64,000 nt of DNA from Oryzias latipes. Its lineage: Eukaryota > Chordata > Actinopteri > Beloniformes > Adrianichthyidae. Both the position numbers and the translations under genes were made by a program. Below are positions 10,347 to 21,011 of this stretch, one piece after another. The stretch covers positions 1-64,000 of the forward strand of contig NC_019867.2 in NCBI RefSeq assembly GCF_002234675.1. The letters are read 5' to 3'. A model generated the notes under the pieces. It was given only the letters and a program-made list of their open reading frames with translations. It ran no database searches and was not told the origin of the DNA. Positions within the stretch are counted from its first letter, which is position 1. Each line of letters begins with the position of its first letter.

Positions 10347-11246
10347 TCGTCTGAACCTTCTGCTTCTCCGCAGGGTCTCTGTCTCTCTTCTCTCCCCCCA
10401 AATCACTTCTTTCTATTTTTTAAAAATTGAATATTGCCATGTTCTTTATTTTCATGACTGCAATTTAAAACTAACATCTATCACATCTTTTTCTTTTAAA
10501 GGGATTACTCTCACCTTTGCCACTGCAGCCTTAATTATATTGGATAAAAAACAATACTCTAGTTCATTTTTTGGTTATCACTGTTACATTAAGAACAATA
10601 TACAATAAATGCATAGTTGAATGTTTTTTTACACAGAACACAGTGATTGATCCTGTGCAGAATTTCCATAGCGTTGTAATTTATTATATTCACTTACTAT
10701 TTTTTTTGCATTCAATTCTTGAAAATGTAATGTTTAAATATATTGTTCATTTATTTACAATACTCTTTAAAATGTTGAGATTTTTTTATATAAAAAAAGT
10801 TTAATTTTATGTGAAATTACAAATGTTCGTATGCATTTGAATGCAACGCTCCGAGCCTTCATGACCCAGCGACCTGTGAAGGAAACATTCTGCCCAGCAA
10901 CGCCTCCGGATTGGATGAGCAGCCCAGGTGCAGGATGGGACATGGTCCGCCATCTTACAAACAGTTGCTTCCAACACTGTGAGGAAGCGCACGCTCGGAG
11001 CTGTTCTTCGTGTGTATGCCTACTTACATGTTTATTGTTGATAAGCCAGCCTGAAGAAAATTTATTTTGATCGAAACGTTGCAACCTTGGCTTGTATTAT
11101 TTTTTTATTAAACCGAAGTTGATCGGTAAATCACGTTTCCTAGTTTATTATTAGCATAGCCTCCCAGTATTAGCATAGCTTCTTAGCCACGTGTGACGGA
11201 GGTACCTTCTGCAACGGGCCGAACTAAACCAGGACCACAGTAAGCC
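10347..11246 (+). other. 5' leader / pseudo-LTR of B2
   Basis: Noncoding, about 900 bp, closely repeated at 15865-16764 before B3. AT-rich in the middle and GC-rich near ORF1. It contains the hammerhead-like fold at 11043-11093. Small open frames in it look like chance. Confidence 0.75.
11043..11093 (+). ncRNA. Hammerhead ribozyme-like fold of B2 (weakened stem II)
   Basis: Outer stem I AAGCCA (11043-11048) pairs with TGGCTT (11088-11093); inner stem I is GC with GC. The core is CTGAAGA (11051-11057) plus one A; GAAACGTT follows at 11073-11080. Stem II is degraded here because the G at B3 position 16577 is A in this copy, leaving only two pairs. Predicted cleavage after 11080. Confidence 0.68.
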
Positions 11247-13285
11247 ATGCCACCGCGCCCACACGACGACGGATGGATACTGGTGCAGTCCAGAGGAGGC
11301 AGACGGAGGGAACGGGCCTATGAACGCGACAGGCCACAGAACAGACGTGCAGCTGCAGATTTTCCCAGCTACCCACGCCGAGACGGACGCCGATCCTATG
11401 CGGACGTCACCAGAGAGGGAGCCCATTTTCTGGAGCCGACCTTCTACGGCAGACAGCAGGTGAGACATCGCCCTGCACCGCAGCCGTTCTATAGCGGGCC
11501 GCGCTACCCATTTCAAGATGGCGCTCGGCGTGCGCCAAGACCTAGGCCACGCGGTCCCTCCAACCAAAATGGCAACTACGTCTTTGTACCAGCAGGTGCT
11601 CGGAATGAAGCCCCCCCCACAGGGTACAGTCTAATGACCCTGATTTTACAGAGAAGGTGCGTGTAATGAACAGACTGATTAAAGCTGTACACCACCTCAC
11701 CAATGTGTCCAGAGAGGCTCATCCTCCCTCCCTGGACAAAATAACAAACAATCTAGCTACAATTATCAAACCAGCATCCCCAAATCTACAAACACAGACT
11801 TTGATTGACGGCAATGCTAGAAATTGGGCCTTCACTACCGTTCTCATCCTCAGAGAGCATTATCAAAAGAACATTGACTCTGAAATGCAAAAGCTCACCC
11901 AGTTTCCTTCACCGGACTGGAGAGGCCCCTTTGAAATAGCCACAACGTGGGCGAAACGTAATTTAGGCAGACGCCTGAGACAGGATACAATAGACCGTGC
12001 CCAGGCGGTCATCATTGCCAGGACGACAGAAACAGCACCTCCTGCTCCTCTTCCTGCTGCTGCCGTTTCTTCTCTCCCAACGCAGACAGCTGACCAGACA
12101 GAAGAGGAGGACCCACATGCTGTGATTGAGCTGGCTCCATCATCACCTCCAGTGAACCAGCCTCCCTCCACGAGACCACAGAGCCCAGCTGCAGCACGGC
12201 CACCCCCTTCACCACAAAGCAGCAGTCAGCAGATCACCACCATCGCCCAAATCCACGCAGCGCCTCCACCTGCGCCAATCTCCCGGGTTTCAGTGGAGAC
12301 CATGACAGAACCACAACAGGAGGACTGGTCACCTCTGTTTGACCTGGAGGAGGCAAGTGAAACAGAACTTTCTCCTCCGACATCCCCATCTCGTCTTTCT
12401 CCTGTAATCCCTCTTCCACCACGCATAAATCGCTCTCAAATAAGCTCTACGGCAGAAAGTGTCGTACGAGTTCTCGACATGCAGAAGGCTGACTCTGAAG
12501 CCGAAGAGGAAATCACTCTGGAGCCAGAACCAGCAGATGAGCAGATCACAGCGCTGAGCCAGAGAAAAGGAAGCCAACGCTCCCCCCACAGAGAAGGGAG
12601 TCCTCCTCCTCCTCCCATCCAAACCAGCACCATGGAGAGCAGAGGGTACCACACACTCACCCCTGCCACTCTCTCCAAGCTGAGATCCAGCGTGCAATCT
12701 CGCCTAGCCATCGAGCGAGCAGAGCAGACGACAACTTCTGCAGCAGAAATGCAGGTGTGTGCTCCAACACGACACGACAACACGCCCCGCAAATTTACAG
12801 AGTGGCACCTGCACATACAACAGAAGAAGGTCATCATAGGAGACTCAAACATCAGCCGCCTTCCACCTTTTAAAGGTGGAAATGTACAATTGGACAGTTT
12901 TCCTGGCGCCAGATGGCATCATGCAGAATTTCTCCTGAAGACGGCCACCTTCCAGACGGAACCAGAGGTTCTCCTGCTATCCTTCGGCCTCAACAACAGA
13001 TCCCAGAGGGATAAAAAAGCTCCAGTGAAAGAGATGATCAAAGCCCTGACTGTAGCAGGACAGAGATTCCCAGACGCCACGATCTTCGTCCCTCACGTCA
13101 GTTTTTCACCTCACCTTTCACCAGATGAAAAAGCCGTCCTTATCCATTTAAATCAACACATCCAAGAACTGACAGACTACATCCCCCCACTCAGTGGCTT
13201 CTTTGAGACCCAAACTGACAGCATCCACTGGACGGCAGCTACCGCGAAGAGGATTCTGGAACACTGGGCTTCGTGGTTAAACTGA
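11247..13285 (+). pseudogene. PLE-B ORF1 of B2, split by a one-base poly-C change
   Basis: The N-terminus (11247-11666, MPPRPHDDGWILVQSRGG) is basic and Arg-rich and fits nucleic-acid binding. At about 11611 there are eight Cs where B3 has nine, so the frame shifts and the rest of ORF1 continues in another frame to 13285. The downstream part holds the full N-terminal domain, linker and SGNH motifs (GDSN near 12840, SFGLNN near 12985, DSIHW near 13218). It may be a true mutation, a homopolymer sequencing error, or a slippage site. Confidence 0.85.
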
Positions 13286-13329
13286 AGCTCCCTTTAAGCC
13301 TCTCACAGAGGGAGGGGAAAGATGGAGTC

Positions 13330-15495
13330 ATGAATCTATGTGATAACTTTGTTCTTTCTCTCACACAGCTTTCCCTGCTGAGCAGAGGTCTTACTTTCAT
13401 CCCTTCCAAATGTAACAGTAAGAATTTGACCTTTCAATCCAGACATGATTTACAGGAGTACCATCGCAGAATTAAGTTAACTGTTCACTATAAGGACAAA
13501 AGCAGCATCCAACCTCAGCCATTCACACTGAAATCTGACTGGACACCCCCATCTGCTACTCTCCCACCACAAATTAACCGTTTAATAGACCAGGATATTT
13601 CATACTTTGAGAATGATTTTAAAATCATTCATAACACTCCAAATTTGAGTGGTGAGGAAACCAAAACTCTAAAAGAATTAGCCCAAAATAATGATATAGT
13701 TATTAAGCCAGCTGATAAGGGCAGTCTAACAGTAATTATGGATAAAAAAGATTATTTATATGAAGGTTACAGACAGTTAAATGATGTAACCTATTATCAT
13801 AAACTCAATAAACCCATTTATTTAGATACAATCCCCCTAGTAGATACAATTATTAATAATTTACTGAAAAAGAAATTTATAAATAAAAAACAAAAAACTT
13901 ACCTGCAGGGCAACTCGCAACCGAGGCCCAGACGGTTTTATATGTTACCCAAAATCCATAAAGATCCCCAAAAATGGACCGTTCCATCTAAAATTCCTCC
14001 TGGCAGACCCATTGTTTCAGACTGTGAGAGTGAAACCTATTATACAGCAGAATATTTGGACTTTTTTCTGAATCCGTTATCTAATAAACATGACAGTTAC
14101 CTTAAAGATACATATCATTTTATTGAAAAAATTAAACAGCTAGTAATCCCAGCAGACTCCTTTCTGTTTACTATGGATATTGATAGCTTATATACCAATA
14201 TTGACCACAAAGAGGGCATTGACAGTATTAAAAGAATCTTTCATAAATACCCAGACAAAAAACGACCAGATAAAGAACTTCTCCAATTATTAGAGATTAA
14301 TCTAAACAGAAATGATTTTGAATTTAATGGAGAATTTTTTGTTCAAATTAAAGGCACAGCTATGGGCAAAAAATTTGCACCGGCTTATGCCAACATATTC
14401 ATGGCAGAATGGGAATCCTCTGCACTACAGAAATGTGCTTTAAAGCCGCTCTGTTATTACAGGTACCTCGACGACATCTGGGGCGTTTGGACGCACTCTG
14501 AGCAGGAGTTTGGAACCTTCCTGGGGACTCTCAACAGCCACAACCCTTCCATCAAACTCAAATCAACATGCCACGCCTCTTCAGTCGACTTTCTAGACAC
14601 AACCACATTTAAGGGAAGTGACTTTCACACCACACACAAATTGGACATTAAAGTTTATTTTAAACCCACAGACACACATGCACTGTTACATAAAACCAGT
14701 TTTCATCCCAAACACACATTTGCAGGTCTGGTTAAATCCCAGCTGCTCCGCTTCCACAGAATCTGCACCCAACAGGCAGACTTTAAAAAGGCCACCAAAA
14801 TTCTTTTTTCGGCATTATACACAAGAGGTTATTCCTGCACCTTTCTAAGAAAGTGTTTTAAGTCATTTCAACAAATTAAAACTATTGATACATCCCCCCT
14901 TTTACCCATCATTACAACATATTCGGCAGCCACGTGCAGGATGGTGAGAGTCCTCAGGAGGAACTTCCGGGATCTTGTTCAGGGCCAGGGGCTGCTCAAG
15001 GAGCATAGATTTCTACCAGCCTATAGGAGGAATAAAAATCTTAAGGACATCTTAATTAGAGCCAAACTTCCCCCCCCTACACCACCCAAATCCAGAGCAC
15101 TCACCTCTTTTTTCAAACACTTGGATTGGATATGCAGCCACCACAACAAAAATGTGTTTCCGTCTCTATGCAGGGGGAGCCCCCACTCTCAAAACTGCAT
15201 TTATATTATCTCCTGCTCCACCTGTGGGATACAGTACGTTGGGGAGACTGGAAACACTCTCTTAGTTAGATTCACCCAACACAGACACAACATCACAAAA
15301 CAAAAAAACACAGACACTTACCTGGTCCAACACTTTATGCTTCACGGATGGGATTCAGTTAGAGCAACGATCGTTCAGATGAATCCCAGATGGTCAACCC
15401 CTGAGAGAAGAAAAAATGAAAGAATTTGGATTTCTAAATTAGACACCCTCCATCCAAAAGGTCTTAATGAGAAAAAACCATCTTTGTTCTCATAG
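13330..15495 (+). CDS. PLE-B ORF2 of B2: reverse transcriptase with GIY-YIG endonuclease
   Basis: Intact frame. The start given is the first in-frame ATG (MNLCDNF); the open frame reaches back to the end of ORF1 at 13273 without an ATG. A strong acceptor-like site (TTCTTTCTCTCACACAG, ending 13368) lies just before the first conserved RT segment (SLLSRGLTFIPS), so a spliced start is also possible. Motifs: KPADKGS; MLPKIHKDP and PGRPIVSDCES; FTMDIDSLYTNI; GTAMGKKFAPAYANIF; YLDD (about 14464-14475); thumb; YIISCSTCGIQYVGET (about 15205-15255); ERIWISKLDTLHPKGLNE. The product should prime on DNA 3' ends; EN and RT act together in PLEs. It looks potentially active. Confidence 0.9.
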   Translation: MNLCDNFVLSLTQLSLLSRGLTFIPSKCNSKNLTFQSRHDLQEYHRRIKLTVHYKDKSSIQPQPFTLKSDWTPPSATLPPQINRLIDQDISYFENDFKIIHNTPNLSGEETKTLKELAQNNDIVIKPADKGSLTVIMDKKDYLYEGYRQLNDVTYYHKLNKPIYLDTIPLVDTIINNLLKKKFINKKQKTYLQGNSQPRPRRFYMLPKIHKDPQKWTVPSKIPPGRPIVSDCESETYYTAEYLDFFLNPLSNKHDSYLKDTYHFIEKIKQLVIPADSFLFTMDIDSLYTNIDHKEGIDSIKRIFHKYPDKKRPDKELLQLLEINLNRNDFEFNGEFFVQIKGTAMGKKFAPAYANIFMAEWESSALQKCALKPLCYYRYLDDIWGVWTHSEQEFGTFLGTLNSHNPSIKLKSTCHASSVDFLDTTTFKGSDFHTTHKLDIKVYFKPTDTHALLHKTSFHPKHTFAGLVKSQLLRFHRICTQQADFKKATKILFSALYTRGYSCTFLRKCFKSFQQIKTIDTSPLLPIITTYSAATCRMVRVLRRNFRDLVQGQGLLKEHRFLPAYRRNKNLKDILIRAKLPPPTPPKSRALTSFFKHLDWICSHHNKNVFPSLCRGSPHSQNCIYIISCSTCGIQYVGETGNTLLVRFTQHRHNITKQKNTDTYLVQHFMLHGWDSVRATIVQMNPRWSTPERRKNERIWISKLDTLHPKGLNEKKPSLFS

Positions 15496-15524
15496 GTGAC
15501 GCTTGGCTGCTCTTCCTTCCATTG

Positions 15525-15607
15525 TCCAGCAGAGGGAGATGCTAAACATTCCCTCTACACATTCATATTTTGTAACCCCCTTTCATTTTTGTGTCCAGCA
15601 GAGGGAG
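15525..15607 (+). promoter_or_regulatory. Two CTCF-like motifs in the B2 3' UTR
   Basis: CCAGCAGAGGGAG occurs at 15526-15538 and 15595-15607, resembling the CTCF core on this strand. The same motif is at 9793 (B1), 21042 and 21111 (B3) and 29104 (C), with a variant at 33924 (F). Binding is inferred only. Confidence 0.4.
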
Positions 15608-15814
15608 ACCAATAATTGACACAATCCATCTCCATATAGCCCTGCCCAAAGATTTCTGCCCCTAAACCTAACCGTCTCTGACTTGAAGGCCCTAAGCCTA
15701 ATCAGATTGTGAGAATTTAGATTCAACACAAAAAATACTAAATTTTAAATATTCTATATGGTCTGGAGAGGAGGGCGAGATCTGAGTGGAGACAGAAATG
15801 GTCTGTACATATGG

Positions 15815-15841
15815 GGGTTCCAGGTTTACAGCGTGGAGCTC
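15815..15841 (+). other. 3'-terminal hairpin of B2
   Basis: GGGTTCC (15815-15821) pairs with GGAGCTC (15835-15841), with two G-T pairs and a 13-nt loop. The same hairpin lies at 10297-10323 and, for B3, at 21331-21357. Seven bases later the telomere-like spacer begins. Confidence 0.6.
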
Positions 15842-15848
15842 TCGCCCC

Positions 15849-15864
15849 AACCCTAACACCTAAC
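15849..15864 (+). repeat. Telomere-like spacer between B2 and B3
   Basis: AACCCTAACACCTAAC lies exactly between the B2 3' end and the B3 5' start. It is identical to the spacer before B2. Confidence 0.85.
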
Positions 15865-16560
15865 TCGTCTGAACCTTCTGCTTCTCCGCAGGGTCTCTGT
15901 CTCTCTTCTCTCCCCCCAAATCACTTCTTTCTATTTTTTAAAAATTGAATATTGCCATGTTCTTTATTTTCATGACTGCAATTTAAAACTAACATCTATC
16001 ACATCTTTTTCTTTTAAAGGGATTACTCTCACCTTTGCCACTGCAGCCTTAATTATATTGGATAAAAAACAATACTCTAGTTCATTTTTTGGTTATCACT
16101 GTTACATTAAGAACAATATACAATAAATGCATAGTTGAATGTTTTTTTACACAGAACACAGTGATTGATCCTGTGCAGAATTTCCATAGCGTTGTAATTT
16201 ATTATATTCACTTACTATTTTTTTTGCATTCAATTCTTGAAAATGTAATGTTTAAATATATTGTTCATTTATTTACAATACTCTTTAAAATGTTGAGATT
16301 TTTTTATATAAAAAAAGTTTAATTTTATATGAAATTACAAATGTTCGTATGCATTTGAATGCAACGCTCCGAGCCTTCATGACCCAGCGACCTGTGAAGG
16401 CAACATTCTGCCCAGCAACGCCTCCGGATTGGATGAGCAGCCCAGGTGCAGGATGGGACATGGTCCGCCATCTTACAAACAGTTGCTTCCAACACTGTGA
16501 GGAAGCGCACGCTCGGAGCTGTTCTTCGTGTGTATGCCTACTTACATGTTTATTGTTGAT

Positions 16561-16611
16561 AAGCCAGCCTGAAGAAGATTTATTTTGATCGAAACGTTGC
16601 AACCTTGGCTT
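16561..16611 (+). ncRNA. Hammerhead ribozyme-like fold of B3
   Basis: Outer stem I AAGCCA (16561-16566) pairs with TGGCTT (16606-16611); inner stem I GC with GC; core CTGAAGA (16569-16575) plus one A; stem II GAT (16577-16579) with ATC (16588-16590); GAAA then palindromic ACGT and T598. The outer stem, internal loop and core match a type I hammerhead. Cleavage at both B2 and B3 sites would release a unit-length 5518-nt RNA. Confidence 0.75.
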
Positions 16612-16764
16612 GTATTATTTTTTTATTAAACCGAAGTTGATCGGTAAATCACGTTTCCTAGTTTATTATTAGCATAGCCTCCCAGTATTAGCATAGCTTC
16701 TTAGCCACGTGTGACGGAGGTACCTTCTGCAACGGGCCGAATTAAACCAGGACCACAGTAAGCC

Positions 16765-18801
16765 ATGCCACCGCGCCCACACGACGACGGATGGACACTG
16801 GTGCAGTCCAGAGGAGGCAGACGGAGGGAACGGGCCTATGAACGCGACAGGCCACAGAACAGACGTGCAGCTGCGGATTTTTCCAGCTACACACGCCGAG
16901 ACGGACGCCGATCCTATGCGGACGTCACCAGAGAGGGAGCCCATTTTCTGGAGCCGACCTTCTACGGCAGACAGCAGGTTAGACATCGCCCTGCACCGCA
17001 GCCGTTCTATAGCGGGCCGCGCTACCCATTTCAAGATGGCGCTCGGCGTGCGCCAAGACCTAGGCCACGCGGTCCCTCCAACCAAAATGGCCACTACGTC
17101 TTTGTACCAGCAGGTGCTCGGAATGAAGCCCCCCCCCACAGGGTACAGTCTAATGACCCTGATTTTACAGAGAAGGTGCGTGTAATGAACAGACTGATTA
17201 AAGCTGTACACCACCTCACCAATGTGTCCAGAGAGGCTCATCCTCCCTCCCTGGACAAAATAACAAACAATCTAGCTACAATTATCAAACCAGCATCCCC
17301 AAATCTACAAACACAGACTTTGATTGACGGCAATGCTAGAAATTGGGCCTTCACTACCGTTCTCATCCTCAGAGAGCATTATCAAAAGAACATTGACTCT
17401 GAAATGCAAAAGCTCACCCAGTTTCCTTCACCGGACTGGAGAGGCCCCTTTGAAATAGCCACAACGTGGGCGAAACGTAATTTAGGCAGACGCCTGAGAC
17501 AGGATACAATAGACCGTGCCCAGGCGGTCATCATTGCCAGGACGACAGAAACAGCACCTCCTGCTCCTCTTCCTGCTGCTGCCGTTTCTTCTCTCCCAAC
17601 GCAGACAGCTGACCAGACAGCAGAAGAGGACCCACATGCTGTGATTGAGCTGGCTCCATCATCACCTCCAGTGAACCAGCCTCCCTCCACGAGACCACAG
17701 AGCCCAGCTGCAGCACGGCCACCCCCTTCACCACAAAGCAGCAGTCATCAGATCACAACGATCGCCCAAATCCACGCAGCGCCTCCCCCTGCACCAATCT
17801 CCCGGGTTTCAGTGGAGACCATGACAGAACCACAACAGGAGGACTGGTCACCTCTGTTTGACCTTGAGGAGGCAAGTGAAACAGAACTTTCTCCTCCCAC
17901 ATCCCCATCTCGTCTTTCTCCTGTAATCCCTCTTCCACCACGCATAAATCGCTCTCAAATAAGCTCTACGGCAGAAAGTGTCGTACGAGTTCTCGACATG
18001 CAGAAGGCTGACTCTGAAGCCGAAGAGGAAATCACTCTGGAGCCAGAACCAGCAGATGAGCAGATCACAGCGCTGAGCCAGAGAAGAGTAAGCCAACGCT
18101 CCTCCCACAGAGAAGGGAGTCCTCCTCCTCCTGTCCAAACCAGCACCATGGAGAGCAGAGGGTACCACACACTCACCCCTGCCACTCTCTCCAAGCTGAG
18201 ATCCAGCGTGCAATCTCGCCTAGCCATCGAGCGAGCAGAGCAGACGACAACTTCTGCAGCAGAAATGCAGGTGTGTGCTCCAACACGACACGACAACACG
18301 CCCCGCAAATTTACAGAGTGGCACCTGCACATACAACAGAAGAAGGTCATCATAGGAGACTCAAACATCAGCCGCCTTCCACCTTTTAAAGGTGGAAATG
18401 TACAATTGGACAGTTTTCCTGGCGCCAGATGGCATCATGCAGAATTTCTCCTGAAGACGGCCACCTTCCAGACGGAACCAGAGGTTCTCCTGCTATCCTT
18501 CGGCCTCAACAACAGATCCCAGAGGGATAAAAAAGCTCCAGTGAAAGAGATGATCAAAGCCCTGACTGTAGCAGGACAGAGATTCCCAGACGCCACGATC
18601 CTCGTCCCTCACGTCAGTTTTTCACCTCACCTTTCACCAGATGAAAAAGCCGTCCTTATCCATTTAAATCAACACATCCAAGAACTGACAGACTACATCC
18701 CCCCACTCAGTGGCTTCTTTGAGACCCAAACTGACAGCATCCACTGGACGGCAGCTACCGCGAAGAGGATTCTGGAACACTGGGCTTCGTGGTTAAACTG
18801 A
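16765..18801 (+). CDS. PLE-B ORF1 of B3, full length (678 aa): RNA-binding-like N-terminus plus SGNH domain
   Basis: The best intact ORF1 of family B. Residues 1-120 are Arg/Pro-rich (RGGRRRER, RRDGRRSYADVTREG). Residues about 130-250 form the conserved helical domain ([32 protein letters not shown]). A Pro/Ser/Glu-rich linker spans roughly 250-500. The SGNH-like domain spans about 520-678: [13 protein letters not shown] (18353-18370), [12 protein letters not shown] and [12 protein letters not shown] (18731-18745). The Ser-Asn-Asp-His set is complete. The ORF ends just before ORF2. It may package or anneal the RNA; the esterase substrate is unknown. Confidence 0.88.
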   Translation: MPPRPHDDGWTLVQSRGGRRRERAYERDRPQNRRAAADFSSYTRRDGRRSYADVTREGAHFLEPTFYGRQQVRHRPAPQPFYSGPRYPFQDGARRAPRPRPRGPSNQNGHYVFVPAGARNEAPPHRVQSNDPDFTEKVRVMNRLIKAVHHLTNVSREAHPPSLDKITNNLATIIKPASPNLQTQTLIDGNARNWAFTTVLILREHYQKNIDSEMQKLTQFPSPDWRGPFEIATTWAKRNLGRRLRQDTIDRAQAVIIARTTETAPPAPLPAAAVSSLPTQTADQTAEEDPHAVIELAPSSPPVNQPPSTRPQSPAAARPPPSPQSSSHQITTIAQIHAAPPPAPISRVSVETMTEPQQEDWSPLFDLEEASETELSPPTSPSRLSPVIPLPPRINRSQISSTAESVVRVLDMQKADSEAEEEITLEPEPADEQITALSQRRVSQRSSHREGSPPPPVQTSTMESRGYHTLTPATLSKLRSSVQSRLAIERAEQTTTSAAEMQVCAPTRHDNTPRKFTEWHLHIQQKKVIIGDSNISRLPPFKGGNVQLDSFPGARWHHAEFLLKTATFQTEPEVLLLSFGLNNRSQRDKKAPVKEMIKALTVAGQRFPDATILVPHVSFSPHLSPDEKAVLIHLNQHIQELTDYIPPLSGFFETQTDSIHWTAATAKRILEHWASWLN

Positions 18802-18845
18802 AGCTCCCTTTAAGCCTCTCACAGAGGGAGGGGAAAGATGGAGTC

Positions 18846-21011
18846 ATGAATCTATGTGATAACTTTGTTCTTTCTCTCACACAGCTTTCCCTGCTGAGCA
18901 GAGGTCTTACTTTCATCCCTTCCAAATGTAACAGTAAGAATTTGACCTTTCAATCCAGACATGACTTACAGGAGTACCATCGCAGAATTAAGTTAACTGT
19001 TCACTATAAGGACAAAAGCAGCATCCAACCTCAGCCATTCACACTGAAATCTGACTGGACACCCCCATCTGCTACTCTCCCACCACAAATTAACCGTTTA
19101 ATAGACCAGGATATTTCATACTTTGAGAATGATTTTAAAATCATTCATAACACTCCAAATTTGAGTGGTGAGGAAACCAAAGCTCTAAAAGAATTAGCCC
19201 AAAATAATGATATAGTTATTAAACCAGCCGATAAGGGCAGTGTAACAGTAATTATGGATAAAAAAGATTATTTATATGAAGGTTACAGACAGTTAAATGA
19301 TGTAACTTATTATCATAAACTCAATAAACCCATTTATTTAGATACAATCCCCCTAGTAGATACAATTATTAATAATTTATTGAAAAAGAAATTTATTAAT
19401 AAAAAACAAAAAACTTACCTGCAGGGCAACTCGCAACCGAGGCCCAGACGGTTTTATATGTTACCCAAAATCCATAAAGATCCCCAAAAATGGACCGTTC
19501 CATCTAAAATTCCTCCTGGCAGACCCATTGTTTCAGACTGTGAGAGTGAAACCTATTATACAGCAGAATATTTGGACTTTTTTCTGAATCCGTTATCTAA
19601 TAAACATGACAGTTACCTTAAAGATACATATCATTTTATTGAAAAAATTAAACAGCTAGTAATCCCAGCAGACTCTTTTCTTTTCACTATGGATATTGAT
19701 AGCTTATATACCAATATTGACCACAAAGAGGGCATTGACAGTATTAAAAGAATCTTTCATAAATACCCAGACAAAAAACGACCAGATAAAGAACTTCTCC
19801 AATTATTAGAGATTAATCTAAACAGAAATGATTTTGAATTTAATGGAGAATTTTTTGTTCAAATTAAAGGCACAGTTATGGGCAAAAAATTTGCACCGGC
19901 TTATGTCAACATATTCATGGCAGAATGGGAATCCTCTGCACTACAGAAATGTGCTTTAAAGCCGCTCTGTTATTACAGGTACCTCGACGACATCTGGGGC
20001 GTGTGGACCCACTCTGAGCAGGAGTTTGGAACCTTCCTGGGGACTCTCAACAGCCACAACCCTTCCATCAAACTAAAATCAACATGCCACGCCTCTTCAG
20101 TCGACTTTCTAGACATGACCACATTTAAGGGAAGTGACTTTCACACCACACACAAATTGGACATTAAAGTTTATTTTAAACCCACAGACACACATGCACT
20201 GTTACATAAAACCAGTTTTCATCCCAAACACACATTTGCAGGTCTGGTTAAATCCCAGCTGCTCCGCTTCCACAGAATCTGCACCCAACAGGCAGACTTT
20301 AAAAAGGCCACCAAAATTCTTTTTTCGGCATTATACACAAGAGGTTATTCCCGCACCTTTCTAAGAAAGTGTTTTAAGTCATTTCAACAAATTAAAACTA
20401 TTGATACATCCCCCCTTTTACCCATCATTACAACATATTCGGCAGCCACGTGCAGGATGGTGAGAGTCCTCAGGAGGAACTTCCGGGATCTTGTTCAGGG
20501 CCAGGGTCTGCTCAAGGAGCATAGATTTCTGCCAGCCTATAGGAGGAATAAAAATCTCAAAGACATTTTAATTAGAGCCAAACTTCCCCCCCCTACACCA
20601 CCCAAATCCAGAGCACTCACCTCTTTTTTCAAACACTTGGATTGGATATGCAGCCACCACAACAAAAATGTGTTTCCGTCTCTATGCAGGGGGAGCCCCC
20701 ACTCTCAAAACTGCATTTATATTATCTCCTGCTCCACCTGTGGGATACAGTACGTTGGGGAGACTGGAAACACTCTCTTAGTTAGATTCACCCAACACAG
20801 ACACAACATCACAAAACAAAAAAACACAGACACTTACCTGGTCCAACACTTTATGCTTCACGGATGGGATTCAGTTAGAGCAACGATCGTTCAGATGAAT
20901 CCCAGATGGTCAACCCCTGAGAGAAGAAAAAATGAAAGAATTTGGATTTCTAAATTAGACACCCTCCATCCAAAAGGTCTTAATGAGAAAAAACCATCTT
21001 TGTTCTCATAG
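18846..21011 (+). CDS. PLE-B ORF2 of B3: reverse transcriptase with GIY-YIG endonuclease
   Basis: Intact and nearly identical to ORF2 of B2, with the same acceptor-like site before the RT core and the same ATG choice. Small differences from B2 include GTVMGKKFAPAYVN in motif B and FLDMTTF. YLDD is at about 19980-19991 and GIY-YIG at about 20720-20770. Full-length and in frame; potentially active. Confidence 0.9.
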   Translation: MNLCDNFVLSLTQLSLLSRGLTFIPSKCNSKNLTFQSRHDLQEYHRRIKLTVHYKDKSSIQPQPFTLKSDWTPPSATLPPQINRLIDQDISYFENDFKIIHNTPNLSGEETKALKELAQNNDIVIKPADKGSVTVIMDKKDYLYEGYRQLNDVTYYHKLNKPIYLDTIPLVDTIINNLLKKKFINKKQKTYLQGNSQPRPRRFYMLPKIHKDPQKWTVPSKIPPGRPIVSDCESETYYTAEYLDFFLNPLSNKHDSYLKDTYHFIEKIKQLVIPADSFLFTMDIDSLYTNIDHKEGIDSIKRIFHKYPDKKRPDKELLQLLEINLNRNDFEFNGEFFVQIKGTVMGKKFAPAYVNIFMAEWESSALQKCALKPLCYYRYLDDIWGVWTHSEQEFGTFLGTLNSHNPSIKLKSTCHASSVDFLDMTTFKGSDFHTTHKLDIKVYFKPTDTHALLHKTSFHPKHTFAGLVKSQLLRFHRICTQQADFKKATKILFSALYTRGYSRTFLRKCFKSFQQIKTIDTSPLLPIITTYSAATCRMVRVLRRNFRDLVQGQGLLKEHRFLPAYRRNKNLKDILIRAKLPPPTPPKSRALTSFFKHLDWICSHHNKNVFPSLCRGSPHSQNCIYIISCSTCGIQYVGETGNTLLVRFTQHRHNITKQKNTDTYLVQHFMLHGWDSVRATIVQMNPRWSTPERRKNERIWISKLDTLHPKGLNEKKPSLFS

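Noticed and set aside
10571-11084. Small frames in the B leaders (also at 16089-16602)
   Set aside because: They overlap the hammerhead region on both strands and encode low-complexity or unrelated peptides.
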